A DNA stretch of 21,530 nt from a virus. Every line of letters begins with the position of its first letter. Positions within the stretch are counted from its first letter, which is position 1. The stretch lies in the IMG/VR virus record IMGVR_UViG_3300044951_001523, positions 1-21,530 of that record, one strand, 5' to 3'. The notes beneath the pieces were generated by a model. It worked only from the letters and a program-made list of their open reading frames with translations. It was not told where the DNA came from and did no database searches. Shown in pieces: positions 11,306 through 16,874 of this stretch. Both the position numbers and the translations under genes were made by a program.

Positions 11306-11334
11306 ATTATACCCAGATCCGGAATTACTGTACA
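11306..11334 (-). promoter_or_regulatory. early promoter, weaker -35
   Basis: TGTACA (11329-11334), 17 bp, TATAAT (11306-11311) on the minus strand. Lacks the extended TG and the repeat-type spacer, so probably weaker than its neighbours. Drives the gene at 11024-11269. Confidence 0.7.
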
Positions 11335-11347
11335 CAGGCTACGCTAG

Positions 11348-11370
11348 TAGTTGACCGTTCTTGTCAACTA
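11348..11370. repeat. perfect inverted repeat containing TTGACA
   Basis: TAGTTGAC, 7 bases, GTCAACTA: 8-bp perfect arms. The TTGAC within it resembles a -35 box, but no -10 box lies 16-18 bases downstream. Located between the ORFs at 11364-11549 and the promoter at 11306. Could be an operator or a decayed promoter. Confidence 0.6.
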
Positions 11371-11380
11371 TACAAAGCCT

Positions 11381-11530
11381 TTAGTCTCCAGAACATGCGC
11401 CACTGCCTGCTGGCCCGTTCACGATGCCGACTTTGAGTGCCCACATAAACATGAGTACCGATAAACCTGACACAAGGGCGAGTGCCCTTTGAAGATTGAT
11501 CTTGAAGCAACCTATCACTTGTTCGTTCAT
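11381..11530 (-). CDS. 49-residue membrane protein, start region possibly frameshifted
   Basis: MNEQVIGCFKINLQRALALV followed by SGLSVLMFMWALKVGIV gives one clear transmembrane span. The well-placed AAGGAG, however, precedes an ATG at 11549 in another frame (MTFPRAYERTSDRL, Arg-rich, ending at 11364). Removing one C from the CCCCC run at 11536-11540 would join that start to this frame as MTFPERMNEQVIG. So either the run contains an error or mutation, or the two frames overlap. I favour the membrane frame as the real product. Confidence 0.5.
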   Translation of the reverse strand: MNEQVIGCFKINLQRALALVSGLSVLMFMWALKVGIVNGPAGSGACSGD

Positions 11531-11581
11531 ACGCTCGGGGGAAGGTCATCACTTGCTCCTTGTTTCTCACTGTATGAGTAC

Positions 11582-11610
11582 ATTATAGCACAAGGGCCAT
11601 TTATTGTCAA
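11582..11610 (-). promoter_or_regulatory. early promoter
   Basis: TTGACA (11605-11610), 17 bp, TATAAT (11582-11587), preceded by TGC. The stop of the gene at 11607-11843 is in the -35 box. Downstream of the -10 lies TGTA-CTCA-TACA, a dyad differing from the main type. Confidence 0.9.
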
Positions 11611-11843
11611 GTTCGGGTAGTTCCCGCAGTCTTCACAGTGCCGTACTCAGCAACACATCCTGCTGGAATGCCCCGGGTATGACCTTTGAACTGAACAAGC
11701 AGACGGCCATTCTTGGACTCGCCTAGGACCATGCCACCACGGCCCACATACTTGCGAAGGTCGCGATGAATGCGGCCGCTCTTGGAGAGGATGCCAACAA
11801 CCCAAACAAACTTACCCTGCCACAGCACTTCTTGGTATGTCAT
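11607..11843 (-). CDS. small beta-rich protein, KOW/SH3-like
   Basis: 78 residues from the ATG at 11843: MTYQEVLWQGKFVWVVGILS, then RGGMVLGESKNGRLLVQFKG and IPAGCVAEYGTV. The alternation of strands with GxVxGxxxxGRLxVxF resembles a KOW or SH3-like barrel, which often binds RNA or ribosomal components; this is a fold guess only. The ATG follows the preceding TAA by one base. Ends with a stop inside the next TTGACA. Confidence 0.7.
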   Translation of the reverse strand: MTYQEVLWQGKFVWVVGILSKSGRIHRDLRKYVGRGGMVLGESKNGRLLVQFKGHTRGIPAGCVAEYGTVKTAGTTRT

Positions 11844-11844
11844 T

Positions 11845-12096
11845 TTAGACTCGCGCAATTCGGTTCAATTCTTCAATGAATGAAGCCTGCCGAGTCTTGG
11901 GCAACGTAGCAAGCAAGCTTGCCAACGCACTTTCCATATAACCCACACTAAACATAACCGCATCCTGCCGTTCATTGCCCTTGCCAACTTGCCGATCGAT
12001 CACTCGGGTAGCAGCTTGTCGGATAGCAGTGCTGAGAGAAGTATATTGACAGACAGATTGGGCAACAGCTTGTGACATATTAACGTTCTTGGACAT
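11845..12096 (-). CDS. 83-residue helical hypothetical protein
   Basis: MSKNVNMSQAVAQSVCQYTS, then a helical body including AVMFSVGYMESALASLLATL and a closing helix ASFIEELNRIARV. AAGGA seven bases before the ATG; promoter at 12131-12159. Not recognised. Confidence 0.75.
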   Translation of the reverse strand: MSKNVNMSQAVAQSVCQYTSLSTAIRQAATRVIDRQVGKGNERQDAVMFSVGYMESALASLLATLPKTRQASFIEELNRIARV

Positions 12097-12130
12097 GTTC
12101 AGTTCCTTAGTTCAGCGTTTCAATACAAGT

Positions 12131-12159
12131 ATTATAGCACAGGAGCCATTTATTGTCAA
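12131..12159 (-). promoter_or_regulatory. early promoter
   Basis: TTGACA (12154-12159), 17 bp, TATAAT (12131-12136), extended TGC. Same spacer as the 9928 and 10159 promoters but a different leader (AATAC-TT-GTATT dyad, then GAAAC). The preceding gene stops 3 bases upstream. Confidence 0.9.
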
Positions 12160-12162
12160 CTT

Positions 12163-12513
12163 TTAGGCTAGCTTTTTTAGCGAAGATAGAAGTGGAGTAA
12201 ACTTGCCTTCAGTTGGTCCCTCACTAAGGATACTCAGCATCCACGCATTGTTCATCCACAAGTAGGTGTATTTGCAGGTGACAAATGCCCATCGAAGATC
12301 AGCCAATTTGGTAAAGGTTTTTGCTGTCCCGCTTGGATCTGGAATGAATGGGTTTATACTGATTAGTCCCCCAGCAGAAATCAATTTGTTAACTGCGCTA
12401 CCCTGATAGGCAGTGTGAAGGATATTACCTAGTTGTTGCAATCCACCCTGCTGACACCTGATACCCTTGAATACTCCATTGTCCTCCATCGCAATACAGG
12501 AGGATTTACTCAT
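12163..12513 (-). CDS. hypothetical phage protein
   Basis: 116 residues from the ATG at 12513: MSKSSCIAMEDNGVFKGIRC, then LGNILHTAYQG, VNKLISAGGLISI, and YTYLWMNNAWM near the end. The order 'xGIxC, G..LG..L...Y, V..LI..G.LSS' is one I recall for conserved hypotheticals of phages and actinobacteria. The function is unknown. The start overlaps the preceding TGA (12510-12513). Ends KKLA with TAA just before the next promoter. Confidence 0.75.
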   Translation of the reverse strand: MSKSSCIAMEDNGVFKGIRCQQGGLQQLGNILHTAYQGSAVNKLISAGGLISINPFIPDPSGTAKTFTKLADLRWAFVTCKYTYLWMNNAWMLSILSEGPTEGKFTPLLSSLKKLA

Positions 12514-12836
12514 TCTGACACCACACGTTGGAAGACATTGAATGTAGTTTCGCAACCTCGGCCGCCCAGTCCAGCAAAGCGGAAATCCAAATCCAATGCC
12601 CACAATCCATCATATAGTAGCTCATTCATGTCCGCATCCTCCAACACGATTTTTTGCACCTTAACCATGAACTCAAAACAATGCGCCCGATAAACCAAGG
12701 TGTAGTTGACGCCAAACTTGTTTAGCACCTCGCAGGTGCCATCCCAGCACTCCTTGGTTTCACGGATATCCTGTTCAGTGGTTCCAATTTCGTAATACGC
12801 TACGAAGACCAGTGGGGTATCAATAAGCAATTTCAT
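12510..12836 (-). CDS. hypothetical phage protein
   Basis: 108 residues: MKLLIDTPLVFVAYYEIGTT, a CWDGTCEVLNKFG segment, then CFEFMVKVQKIVLEDADMNE. The mix of strands and acidic helices gives no clear family. AAGGA seven bases before the ATG at 12836. Middle gene of the unit driven from 13519-13547. Confidence 0.75.
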   Translation of the reverse strand: MKLLIDTPLVFVAYYEIGTTEQDIRETKECWDGTCEVLNKFGVNYTLVYRAHCFEFMVKVQKIVLEDADMNELLYDGLWALDLDFRFAGLGGRGCETTFNVFQRVVSE

Positions 12837-12848
12837 TATCAGTTCCTT

Positions 12849-13484
12849 TTATGAGCTTTTCACTCGGTTCAATTGTGTGCTGTTGTCACGATGAGCCTTG
12901 ACGGTACCGGCTACCGTCACCTTGCTACCAATAGTCATGGGGTTCTTAAAGCTAAAAAACACAACCTTTTCATCACTAGTAACGCCGGTGTTAAAGTAAA
13001 CTCCCCATTGTTGGGAGTAATTAGACTTTATAACCTCGATAGTGAGGGTTACCTTAGAACCGATTGCACCAACATACCCACCAGTCGCCTGCTCCACTCG
13101 CCGAGTAACGCCATCGCGGGCGATAGCTCGCACATAGCAACCCGGGAGACTAGTTATCACCGCAACATCGTAATTACCAGCAATGATATCCCGATTGGCT
13201 ATCACCATGGCGTTGTTATCAAACTCGTTAAGATTTTTGCCCTGCAAAATCTTAAACGTAAGGGCCTTGTAATACCGACGAACCGCAATCGCCTGCTCCC
13301 GATCAGCCTCAGTGATTAGGGTAGTATCAGCCAGGCACCGAGCAACGATCTGCCGATTGGTTTCACCGATGGCATCTCCCAAAATCTCTTTGAGGTAAGA
13401 ACCATTGATGCGTTGTGCAGCACAAGCCGCAGCCCAAACATCATCAGCGTTAAGATTCAGAACCGGACGTTGATAGCGAACCAT
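12849..13484 (-). CDS. two-domain phage protein with OB-like C-terminus
   Basis: 211 residues from the ATG at 13484. Residues 1-100 are helical (DDVWAAACAAQRING, REQAIAVRRYYKALTFKIL). The second half is strand-rich: GSKVTLTIEVIKSNYSQQWG, KVVFFSFKNP, then GSKVTVAGTVKAHRDN and QLNRVK. The repeated GSKVTxxxxV strands resemble an OB-fold, so nucleic-acid binding is possible; this is inference. GGAG 6 bases upstream sets the start; an ATG 21 codons earlier lies across the promoter. Confidence 0.75.
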   Translation of the reverse strand: MVRYQRPVLNLNADDVWAAACAAQRINGSYLKEILGDAIGETNRQIVARCLADTTLITEADREQAIAVRRYYKALTFKILQGKNLNEFDNNAMVIANRDIIAGNYDVAVITSLPGCYVRAIARDGVTRRVEQATGGYVGAIGSKVTLTIEVIKSNYSQQWGVYFNTGVTSDEKVVFFSFKNPMTIGSKVTVAGTVKAHRDNSTQLNRVKSS

Positions 13485-13518
13485 TTGTTTCTCCAATTGC
13501 TCAGTTTCAATACTACGT

Positions 13519-13547
13519 ATTATACACAGAAAACGATTTATTGTCAA
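13519..13547 (-). promoter_or_regulatory. early promoter
   Basis: TTGACA (13542-13547), 17 bp, TATAAT (13519-13524). The stop of the metallopeptidase gene lies in the -35 box. Followed by AATAC-GTA-GTATT dyad and GAAAC, like the 12131 promoter. Confidence 0.88.
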
Positions 13548-13978
13548 CCGTTTTTTATCAGTTTGATGATTTTATTTGTCAGGATACGTTCACGGCTGAA
13601 TGCCTCTAGTTCCCAAGGCCAGTCAAAATAGTCAGTGTAATACTTGCGGCCCAACCACTTAAATCCAACCTCACCGTTACGTTTGGTATAGAGTTTAAGT
13701 TGCCCCTTAGCGTGCTGTTTAGCGTGAACCATTTCGTGAGAGATAGTGGTACACAGTTGCTCCAGGGACAGCCGACTGTCAAGGGCCATCAGCAATTCAC
13801 GGTCACCTGTTTTACTAATGGCGCCGTTCATCCCGCTATTCTTGGCCATTCCGGGGACAGTGTAAATGATGAGATTGTAGCGGCTGTTGTCAATTTTGAG
13901 AACTTGAGCCAAATAAGAGGCTACCGCACGAATTAATTCTCGTTTCTCAGCCACCCTGTGTACCACTGTGATATTCAT
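13544..13978 (-). CDS. SprT-like HExxH zinc metallopeptidase
   Basis: 144 residues. HEMVHAKQ at 81-88 is a zincin motif (His81, Glu82, His85); the downstream WPWELEAF around 120-127 supplies a likely third ligand (Glu123 or Glu125). The layout, with the motif after a short alpha/beta N-terminus and an aromatic KWLGRKYY block before the EAF helix, is like the SprT/WSS1-type or small phage peptidase families. Substrate unknown; SprT/Spartan proteins act on DNA-bound proteins, but that is not shown here. AGGTGAT precedes the ATG; its TGA is inside the next TTGACA. Confidence 0.8.
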   Translation of the reverse strand: MNITVVHRVAEKRELIRAVASYLAQVLKIDNSRYNLIIYTVPGMAKNSGMNGAISKTGDRELLMALDSRLSLEQLCTTISHEMVHAKQHAKGQLKLYTKRNGEVGFKWLGRKYYTDYFDWPWELEAFSRERILTNKIIKLIKNG

Positions 13979-13984
13979 CCGGGA

Positions 13985-14212
13985 TCACCTAGCTATGAAT
14001 TTGCTAAGGACACTGTCGGATTCAGTGAAGGTTCCTTGCAAGGTTTGTGCCAGATCATTCAACTCGATAGCACGAAGCCTAAGCAAATCAATGACGTATT
14101 CTTGGATATAGTCCTCTAAGCCATCGTACCAGAGCTTGAGAGAGTCCTCCCCCTCATATTGAAGTTTATTTTGTATAAACTGAATATTACCGGGGTCGAT
14201 GTCTTTTTCCAT
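13985..14212 (-). CDS. 75-residue acidic helical protein
   Basis: MEKDIDPGNIQFIQNKLQYE, then LWYDGLEDYIQEYVIDLLRL and a C-terminal VLSKFIAR. Helical and acidic. Six bases ahead of the metallopeptidase gene, with the ribosome site of that gene inside its last codons. The ribosome site for this gene is weak. Not recognised. Confidence 0.7.
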   Translation of the reverse strand: MEKDIDPGNIQFIQNKLQYEGEDSLKLWYDGLEDYIQEYVIDLLRLRAIELNDLAQTLQGTFTESDSVLSKFIAR

Positions 14213-14241
14213 TAACTACTCTTTTTCACTAGAGAATATGT

Positions 14242-14270
14242 ATTATACTCTACCTGCGATTTACTGTCAA
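14242..14270 (-). promoter_or_regulatory. early promoter
   Basis: TTGACA (14265-14270), 17 bp, TATAAT (14242-14247). The preceding gene stops 3 bases upstream (TAA 14274-14276). Drives 14212-13544. Confidence 0.87.
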
Positions 14271-14273
14271 CCG

Positions 14274-14474
14274 TTAAATAACAAATTCCTCGTTCAGCGA
14301 CAGGATGAGGTCCCTGACTGCTTCCCGATCGTGGCTATCACCCTCGAAAGTTTGCCCTTCAGGCATACGGCACTTGTAAAGTTGGGTAGCAAAGTTAATT
14401 TGGGCCCCAGTGAAACCCATGGGATAAACGCCATCGGCACCATAAAACGCAAGCATATATTGTGTGAACGACAT
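14274..14474 (-). CDS. 66-residue hypothetical protein
   Basis: MSFTQYMLAFYGADGVYPMG, then FTGAQINFATQLYKCRMPEG and a C-terminal helix ending SLNEEFVI. AAAGGA before the ATG at 14474, in a leader shared exactly with the gene starting at 14824. Single-gene unit; not recognised. Confidence 0.75.
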   Translation of the reverse strand: MSFTQYMLAFYGADGVYPMGFTGAQINFATQLYKCRMPEGQTFEGDSHDREAVRDLILSLNEEFVI

Positions 14475-14506
14475 TTCGAGTCCTTTAATTAACTGTCTAA
14501 GTATGT

Positions 14507-14535
14507 ATTATAGCAGAAAGACCATTTACCGTCAA
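14507..14535 (-). promoter_or_regulatory. early promoter
   Basis: TTGACG (14530-14535), 17 bp, TATAAT (14507-14512). The leader and -10 form a 35-bp sequence (14478-14512) repeated exactly at 14829-14863. Confidence 0.87.
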
Positions 14536-14539
14536 CCGT

Positions 14540-14824
14540 TTACATAGACCAATACGTCTCCGAACTTGGGTCGCAGCACCAAGGGGTGTCACTATCAATA
14601 ACCACGTCCTGACCGGACATCAGATTTTTGACTGTCTTTTTAGCAGGATAATAATCAAAACGATAGCCCTTCTTGGCGGGATATAAAGACTTCAAACCAT
14701 CAATTTCTCGGCACATTGAGCGATCATCCCGATCACGCCAAACGGTCGATGAAATCAGACGATCACCTGTCAGTGTGCGCTTGTCTGCTTTGTAAATAGC
14801 CATCGTCCAGTCTTGCTTAGTCAT
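14540..14824 (-). CDS. 94-residue hypothetical protein
   Basis: MTKQDWTMAIYKADKRTLTG, then STVWRDRDDRSMCREIDGLK and ending SSETYWSM. Basic N-terminal half, two adjacent cysteines near the end (PWCCDPS). AAAGGA before the ATG at 14824. It is the first gene after the terminator, so the first of the early region. Not recognised. Confidence 0.75.
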   Translation of the reverse strand: MTKQDWTMAIYKADKRTLTGDRLISSTVWRDRDDRSMCREIDGLKSLYPAKKGYRFDYYPAKKTVKNLMSGQDVVIDSDTPWCCDPSSETYWSM

Positions 14825-14857
14825 TGCTGAGTCCTTTAATTAACTGTCTAAGTATGT

Positions 14858-14886
14858 ATTATATACCCAAAATGATTTACTGTCAA
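14858..14886 (-). promoter_or_regulatory. first early promoter after the terminator
   Basis: TTGACA (14881-14886), 17 bp, TATAAT (14858-14863) on the minus strand, 12 bases downstream of the terminator. Restarts transcription for the early region. Confidence 0.88.
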
Positions 14887-14897
14887 CCTCTGCAGCC

Positions 14898-14924
14898 AAA
14901 AAAATACCCTCAAAACGAGGGCAT
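14898..14924 (-). terminator. rho-independent terminator
   Basis: On the minus strand ATGCCCTC, loop GTTTT, GAGGGTAT followed by a run of seven Ts (14898-14904 on the plus strand as As). It lies 20 bases after the stop of the gene at 14944-15222 and separates the conserved block from the early promoter array. Confidence 0.88.
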
Positions 14925-14943
14925 TTATGTGTGGTTAACTAGA

Positions 14944-15222
14944 TTACCGTTTGTTAGTTGACTGATTTACAAAGTCATACATCTTTTGGGCGGTTTCTAG
15001 AACCTTGTCGAGGCCGGGAAATTCAGGCATGCCCACTGTGGTAACAAGTTGCCCTGTTTTCTCATCGCGTTGCGCACTAAGCTCCCAACCTTGAAACTTA
15101 TATTGATAGTCTGAACTAACCATATCCTTAGCCATTGCCAGGATGTCTGTCCGTAGTTCGTATCCGTTTTTTGTTGCCCGGAATTCGGGCATTTTTGGTA
15201 AATTAAATTTAGTGTCAGACAT
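14944..15222 (-). CDS. conserved T4-like phage protein
   Basis: 92 residues: MSDTKFNLPKMPEFRATKNG, then YELRTDILAMAKDMVSSDYQ, FQGWELSAQRDEKTG, and a C-terminal helix AQKMYDFVNQS. The 'YExRTxxLxxAK, GxxxSxxRD, P.FPG' order is one I recall in T4-like myoviruses of cyanobacteria and their relatives, without assigned function; it may be a virion or late protein. AAAGGA before the ATG. Last gene before the terminator. Confidence 0.75.
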   Translation of the reverse strand: MSDTKFNLPKMPEFRATKNGYELRTDILAMAKDMVSSDYQYKFQGWELSAQRDEKTGQLVTTVGMPEFPGLDKVLETAQKMYDFVNQSTNKR

Positions 15223-15223
15223 A

Positions 15224-15322
15224 TTAGTATCCTTTATCTTGAAATTTTTCGGGGTAATTCAATCGTTCCCATTCTTCGTCAGAGACGGGCCACCAGCCGG
15301 TCATTGGTTGCCATTGGTTCAT
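15224..15322 (-). CDS. 32-residue hypothetical protein
   Basis: MNQWQPMTGWWPVSDEEWER followed by LNYPEKFQDKGY. Tryptophan-rich. AGAGG lies 5 bases before the ATG, which overlaps the TGA of the gene upstream (15319-15322), and the stop is one base before the next ATG. Strong coupling on both sides supports a real microprotein. Confidence 0.65.
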   Translation of the reverse strand: MNQWQPMTGWWPVSDEEWERLNYPEKFQDKGY

Positions 15323-15483
15323 AGAAACCTCTTGTTTGCCGATAACTCATATTCAAATGTTAACCGATCAATATCACCAACATTCTGTGGGCTACGGCTG
15401 GTAATGTATCGTTCTAGGTTAGCGCCATAAGTATTCCTCGACACCACTCCGAATAATGCTTTTAGTGTTTTTATTAGCACCAT
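15319..15483 (-). CDS. 54-residue conserved small phage protein
   Basis: MVLIKTLKALFGVVSRNTYG, then ANLERYITSRSPQNVGDIDR and LTFEYELSANKRFL. The LExYIxSRxPQNxGDIxxL block is one I recall from several phage microproteins of unknown role. It starts 3 bases after the previous gene ends; no clear ribosome site, so coupling is likely. An alternative GTG start lies one codon later. Confidence 0.7.
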   Translation of the reverse strand: MVLIKTLKALFGVVSRNTYGANLERYITSRSPQNVGDIDRLTFEYELSANKRFL

Positions 15484-15485
15484 GA

Positions 15486-15725
15486 TTATTTGGCTTTCGA
15501 AGGTTTCATTATCTCATCAAAACATGCCTGAGAAGACATAATTGTTCCAAGAGCACTAGCGGTTTTCATTCCTGCGTCAATAGCAGATTTGGTGTATGCG
15601 CCTTGCGCATCAATGAATGAAGTTAGAGCGTTACTGATACCTTTATGTTGAATATAGGTTGTAACAAATTGGGTTTTGGCCGCTTGAATAGCGTCAACGG
15701 CACCGTGAGTGAAGGTACTAAACAT
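15486..15725 (-). CDS. 79-residue helical protein, phasin-like composition
   Basis: MFSTFTHGAVDAIQAAKTQF, then TSFIDAQGAYTKSAIDAGMK and TASALGTIMSS. Amphipathic helices rich in Ala/Thr/Ser, without charge clusters, reminiscent of phasins, though no such function is known in phages. AGGAG before the ATG at 15725. The 102-base leader (15726-15827) contains ATAAATA (15778-15784), a possible late-promoter element. Confidence 0.7.
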   Translation of the reverse strand: MFSTFTHGAVDAIQAAKTQFVTTYIQHKGISNALTSFIDAQGAYTKSAIDAGMKTASALGTIMSSQACFDEIMKPSKAK

Positions 15726-15827
15726 ATTTTTCTCCTGTGTGTGTAGTTGAGTTTTTACAGAACTCTAACTGTATTACTATTTATGCGTATGTTCTATGTA
15801 AAATAGTTATGTATTTAGAAATAGGGA

Positions 15828-16031
15828 CTAGCCCCATTTCTCGTCATACTTTTTCATTGCCAACAAGCGAGCAAGTAATAATCTAGTCTTTACATAGTCG
15901 GAAAGTTCTTCATCGCCATCGATATCAGCAACAATTTGAGCTTTACGGTAACCAACATGTAAATCTAGTTCATCAGGACCGATAAGAAAGTCACAGTCCT
16001 GAAAACTTAGATTACTTTTTTGCTGCGTCAA
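15828..16031 (-). CDS. conserved phage protein with no ATG start
   Basis: The part from NLSFQDCDFLIGPDELDLHV through IVADIDGDEELSDYVKTRLL to AMKKYDEKWG is a coherent acidic/helical protein, similar to phage hypotheticals I recall that begin near LxFxxCDYxxGPDEL. No ATG lies between there and the unrelated frame. A TTG at 16031 (LTQQKSNLSFQ) is the nearest candidate, with a poor ribosome site, and it overlaps the end of the secreted protein's gene by 20 bases. A +1 shift at the AAAAAAGTAA stop of that gene would fuse the two. Confidence 0.65.
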   Translation of the reverse strand: MTQQKSNLSFQDCDFLIGPDELDLHVGYRKAQIVADIDGDEELSDYVKTRLLLARLLAMKKYDEKWG

Positions 16032-16290
16032 CAGCAGGTGCTGCCTTTTTTTCGTCCTTGACAGGGGCAGTTGGGGCCGCTTCGCTTTTGGTAGCATCAG
16101 ACTTCTTTTTTGCCAACTTAACTCCGTCTTTCTTAGCAGCATCAGCTTTGGGGGCTGAAGCAGCGGGTGCAGCGACAGCAGCCTTAGCAGCGGGGGCGGC
16201 AGCTGCCTTAGGGGCTGCAGGAGCGGGTGCATCAGCAGCAAATGCAGTAGCGGTGATTAGGGTAGCAATGAGGGTAGCGATTTTTTTCAT
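16012..16290 (-). CDS. secreted Ala/Pro/Lys-rich low-complexity protein
   Basis: 92 residues from the ATG at 16290. MKKIATLIATLITATAFA is a Sec signal peptide, cleaved after AFA by the AxA rule. The mature chain is almost only Ala, Pro, Lys, Asp and Ser (APAAPKAAAAPA, KLAKKKSDATKS, DEKKAAPAVDAAKK). Such chains are common as periplasmic proteins in Burkholderiales, so it may come from a host. AAAGGA precedes the ATG. Role in a phage unknown; periplasmic or envelope binding is a guess. Confidence 0.75.
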   Translation of the reverse strand: MKKIATLIATLITATAFAADAPAPAAPKAAAAPAAKAAVAAPAASAPKADAAKKDGVKLAKKKSDATKSEAAPTAPVKDEKKAAPAVDAAKK

Positions 16291-16385
16291 TTTGGTTTCC
16301 TTTAAAGTGAATGAATAGAGAAAATTAATCTCTCTATATATATAACGTTTTAGCACATCATCCCGTTGACAAGAATAAATAATAA

Positions 16386-16874
16386 ATGCAATATATATCT
16401 TATTTGGGCATTTACGATGGTACTAATTTACAAGACGCGGGAACACCTGATCAACTAGGCAGAGCATTCAATTCTGGGTTCAGTTGTATGGTTAATGTTT
16501 GGCGTGTAGATGACATATTATACTTGGGTACTGACCAACCACTAACGCAAGTAACCGAAAAGTATATACAAGGTTCTCGTTTTTGGATTAATGCGATGAA
16601 TGACGATATGCAAACTTGGGTTGCTGCACAACCAATTAAACTATATCCAAACTATTTTTGGTTCCCCAATATCACTGAGAGCACTCCCGTGACTACCAGT
16701 AGTGGGAAAATTATTACTCCTGGGCCCGTCCCAATAAACGACACTAGCATTGTATTCCTTCCCGAGATACAGGATAGAGGAATGCTAAGCACTGTACACC
16801 TACGCTGCTTTGGGGTATGTAGTACCTACTTGACTTTTATTAAACGAATGCGCAATGAGGGCGCCTGGTATTAG
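16386..16874 (+). CDS. GDPD-like fold protein with lost catalytic residues
   Basis: 162 residues and the only clear plus-strand gene. The order LGIYDGTNLQDAGTPDQLGR, FSCMVNVWRVDD, LYLGTDQP (47-52), FWINAMND (66-73), YFWFPN (90-95), the TSSGKIITPGP block and FLPE (124-127) matches a viral family I recall, in which the corresponding blocks read ExDVW, LGHDxP and HAKN, and which resembles glycerophosphodiester phosphodiesterases. Here Asp to Asn and two His replacements remove the likely active site, so it may be a pseudoenzyme. No ribosome site is visible ahead of the ATG. Its stop overlaps the convergent gene's stop (TTAG). Confidence 0.7.
   Translation: MQYISYLGIYDGTNLQDAGTPDQLGRAFNSGFSCMVNVWRVDDILYLGTDQPLTQVTEKYIQGSRFWINAMNDDMQTWVAAQPIKLYPNYFWFPNITESTPVTTSSGKIITPGPVPINDTSIVFLPEIQDRGMLSTVHLRCFGVCSTYLTFIKRMRNEGAWY

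Noticed and set aside
12163-12603. Longer start at 12603 for the gene ending at 12163
   Set aside because: The extra 30 residues overlap the preceding gene in another frame, and the ATG at 12513 gives the standard ATGA overlap.
15815-15836. GGGGCTAGTCCC-TATTTCT after the gene ending at 15828 as a terminator
   Set aside because: Stem of three to four pairs with a small loop and an interrupted T-run; too weak to call.
14914-16031. A-AAA-AAG slippery heptamer at the end of the secreted-protein gene (16014-16022) as a -1 frameshift site
   Set aside because: After a -1 slip the reading frame meets TAA after two codons (GTA ATC), so no useful product results; only a +1 shift would reach the conserved ORF.
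16058-16318. Plus-strand Ala-rich ORF opposite the secreted protein
   Set aside because: It is the antisense of GCN-rich codons, which automatically gives an open Ala/Gly frame; no start signal is present.
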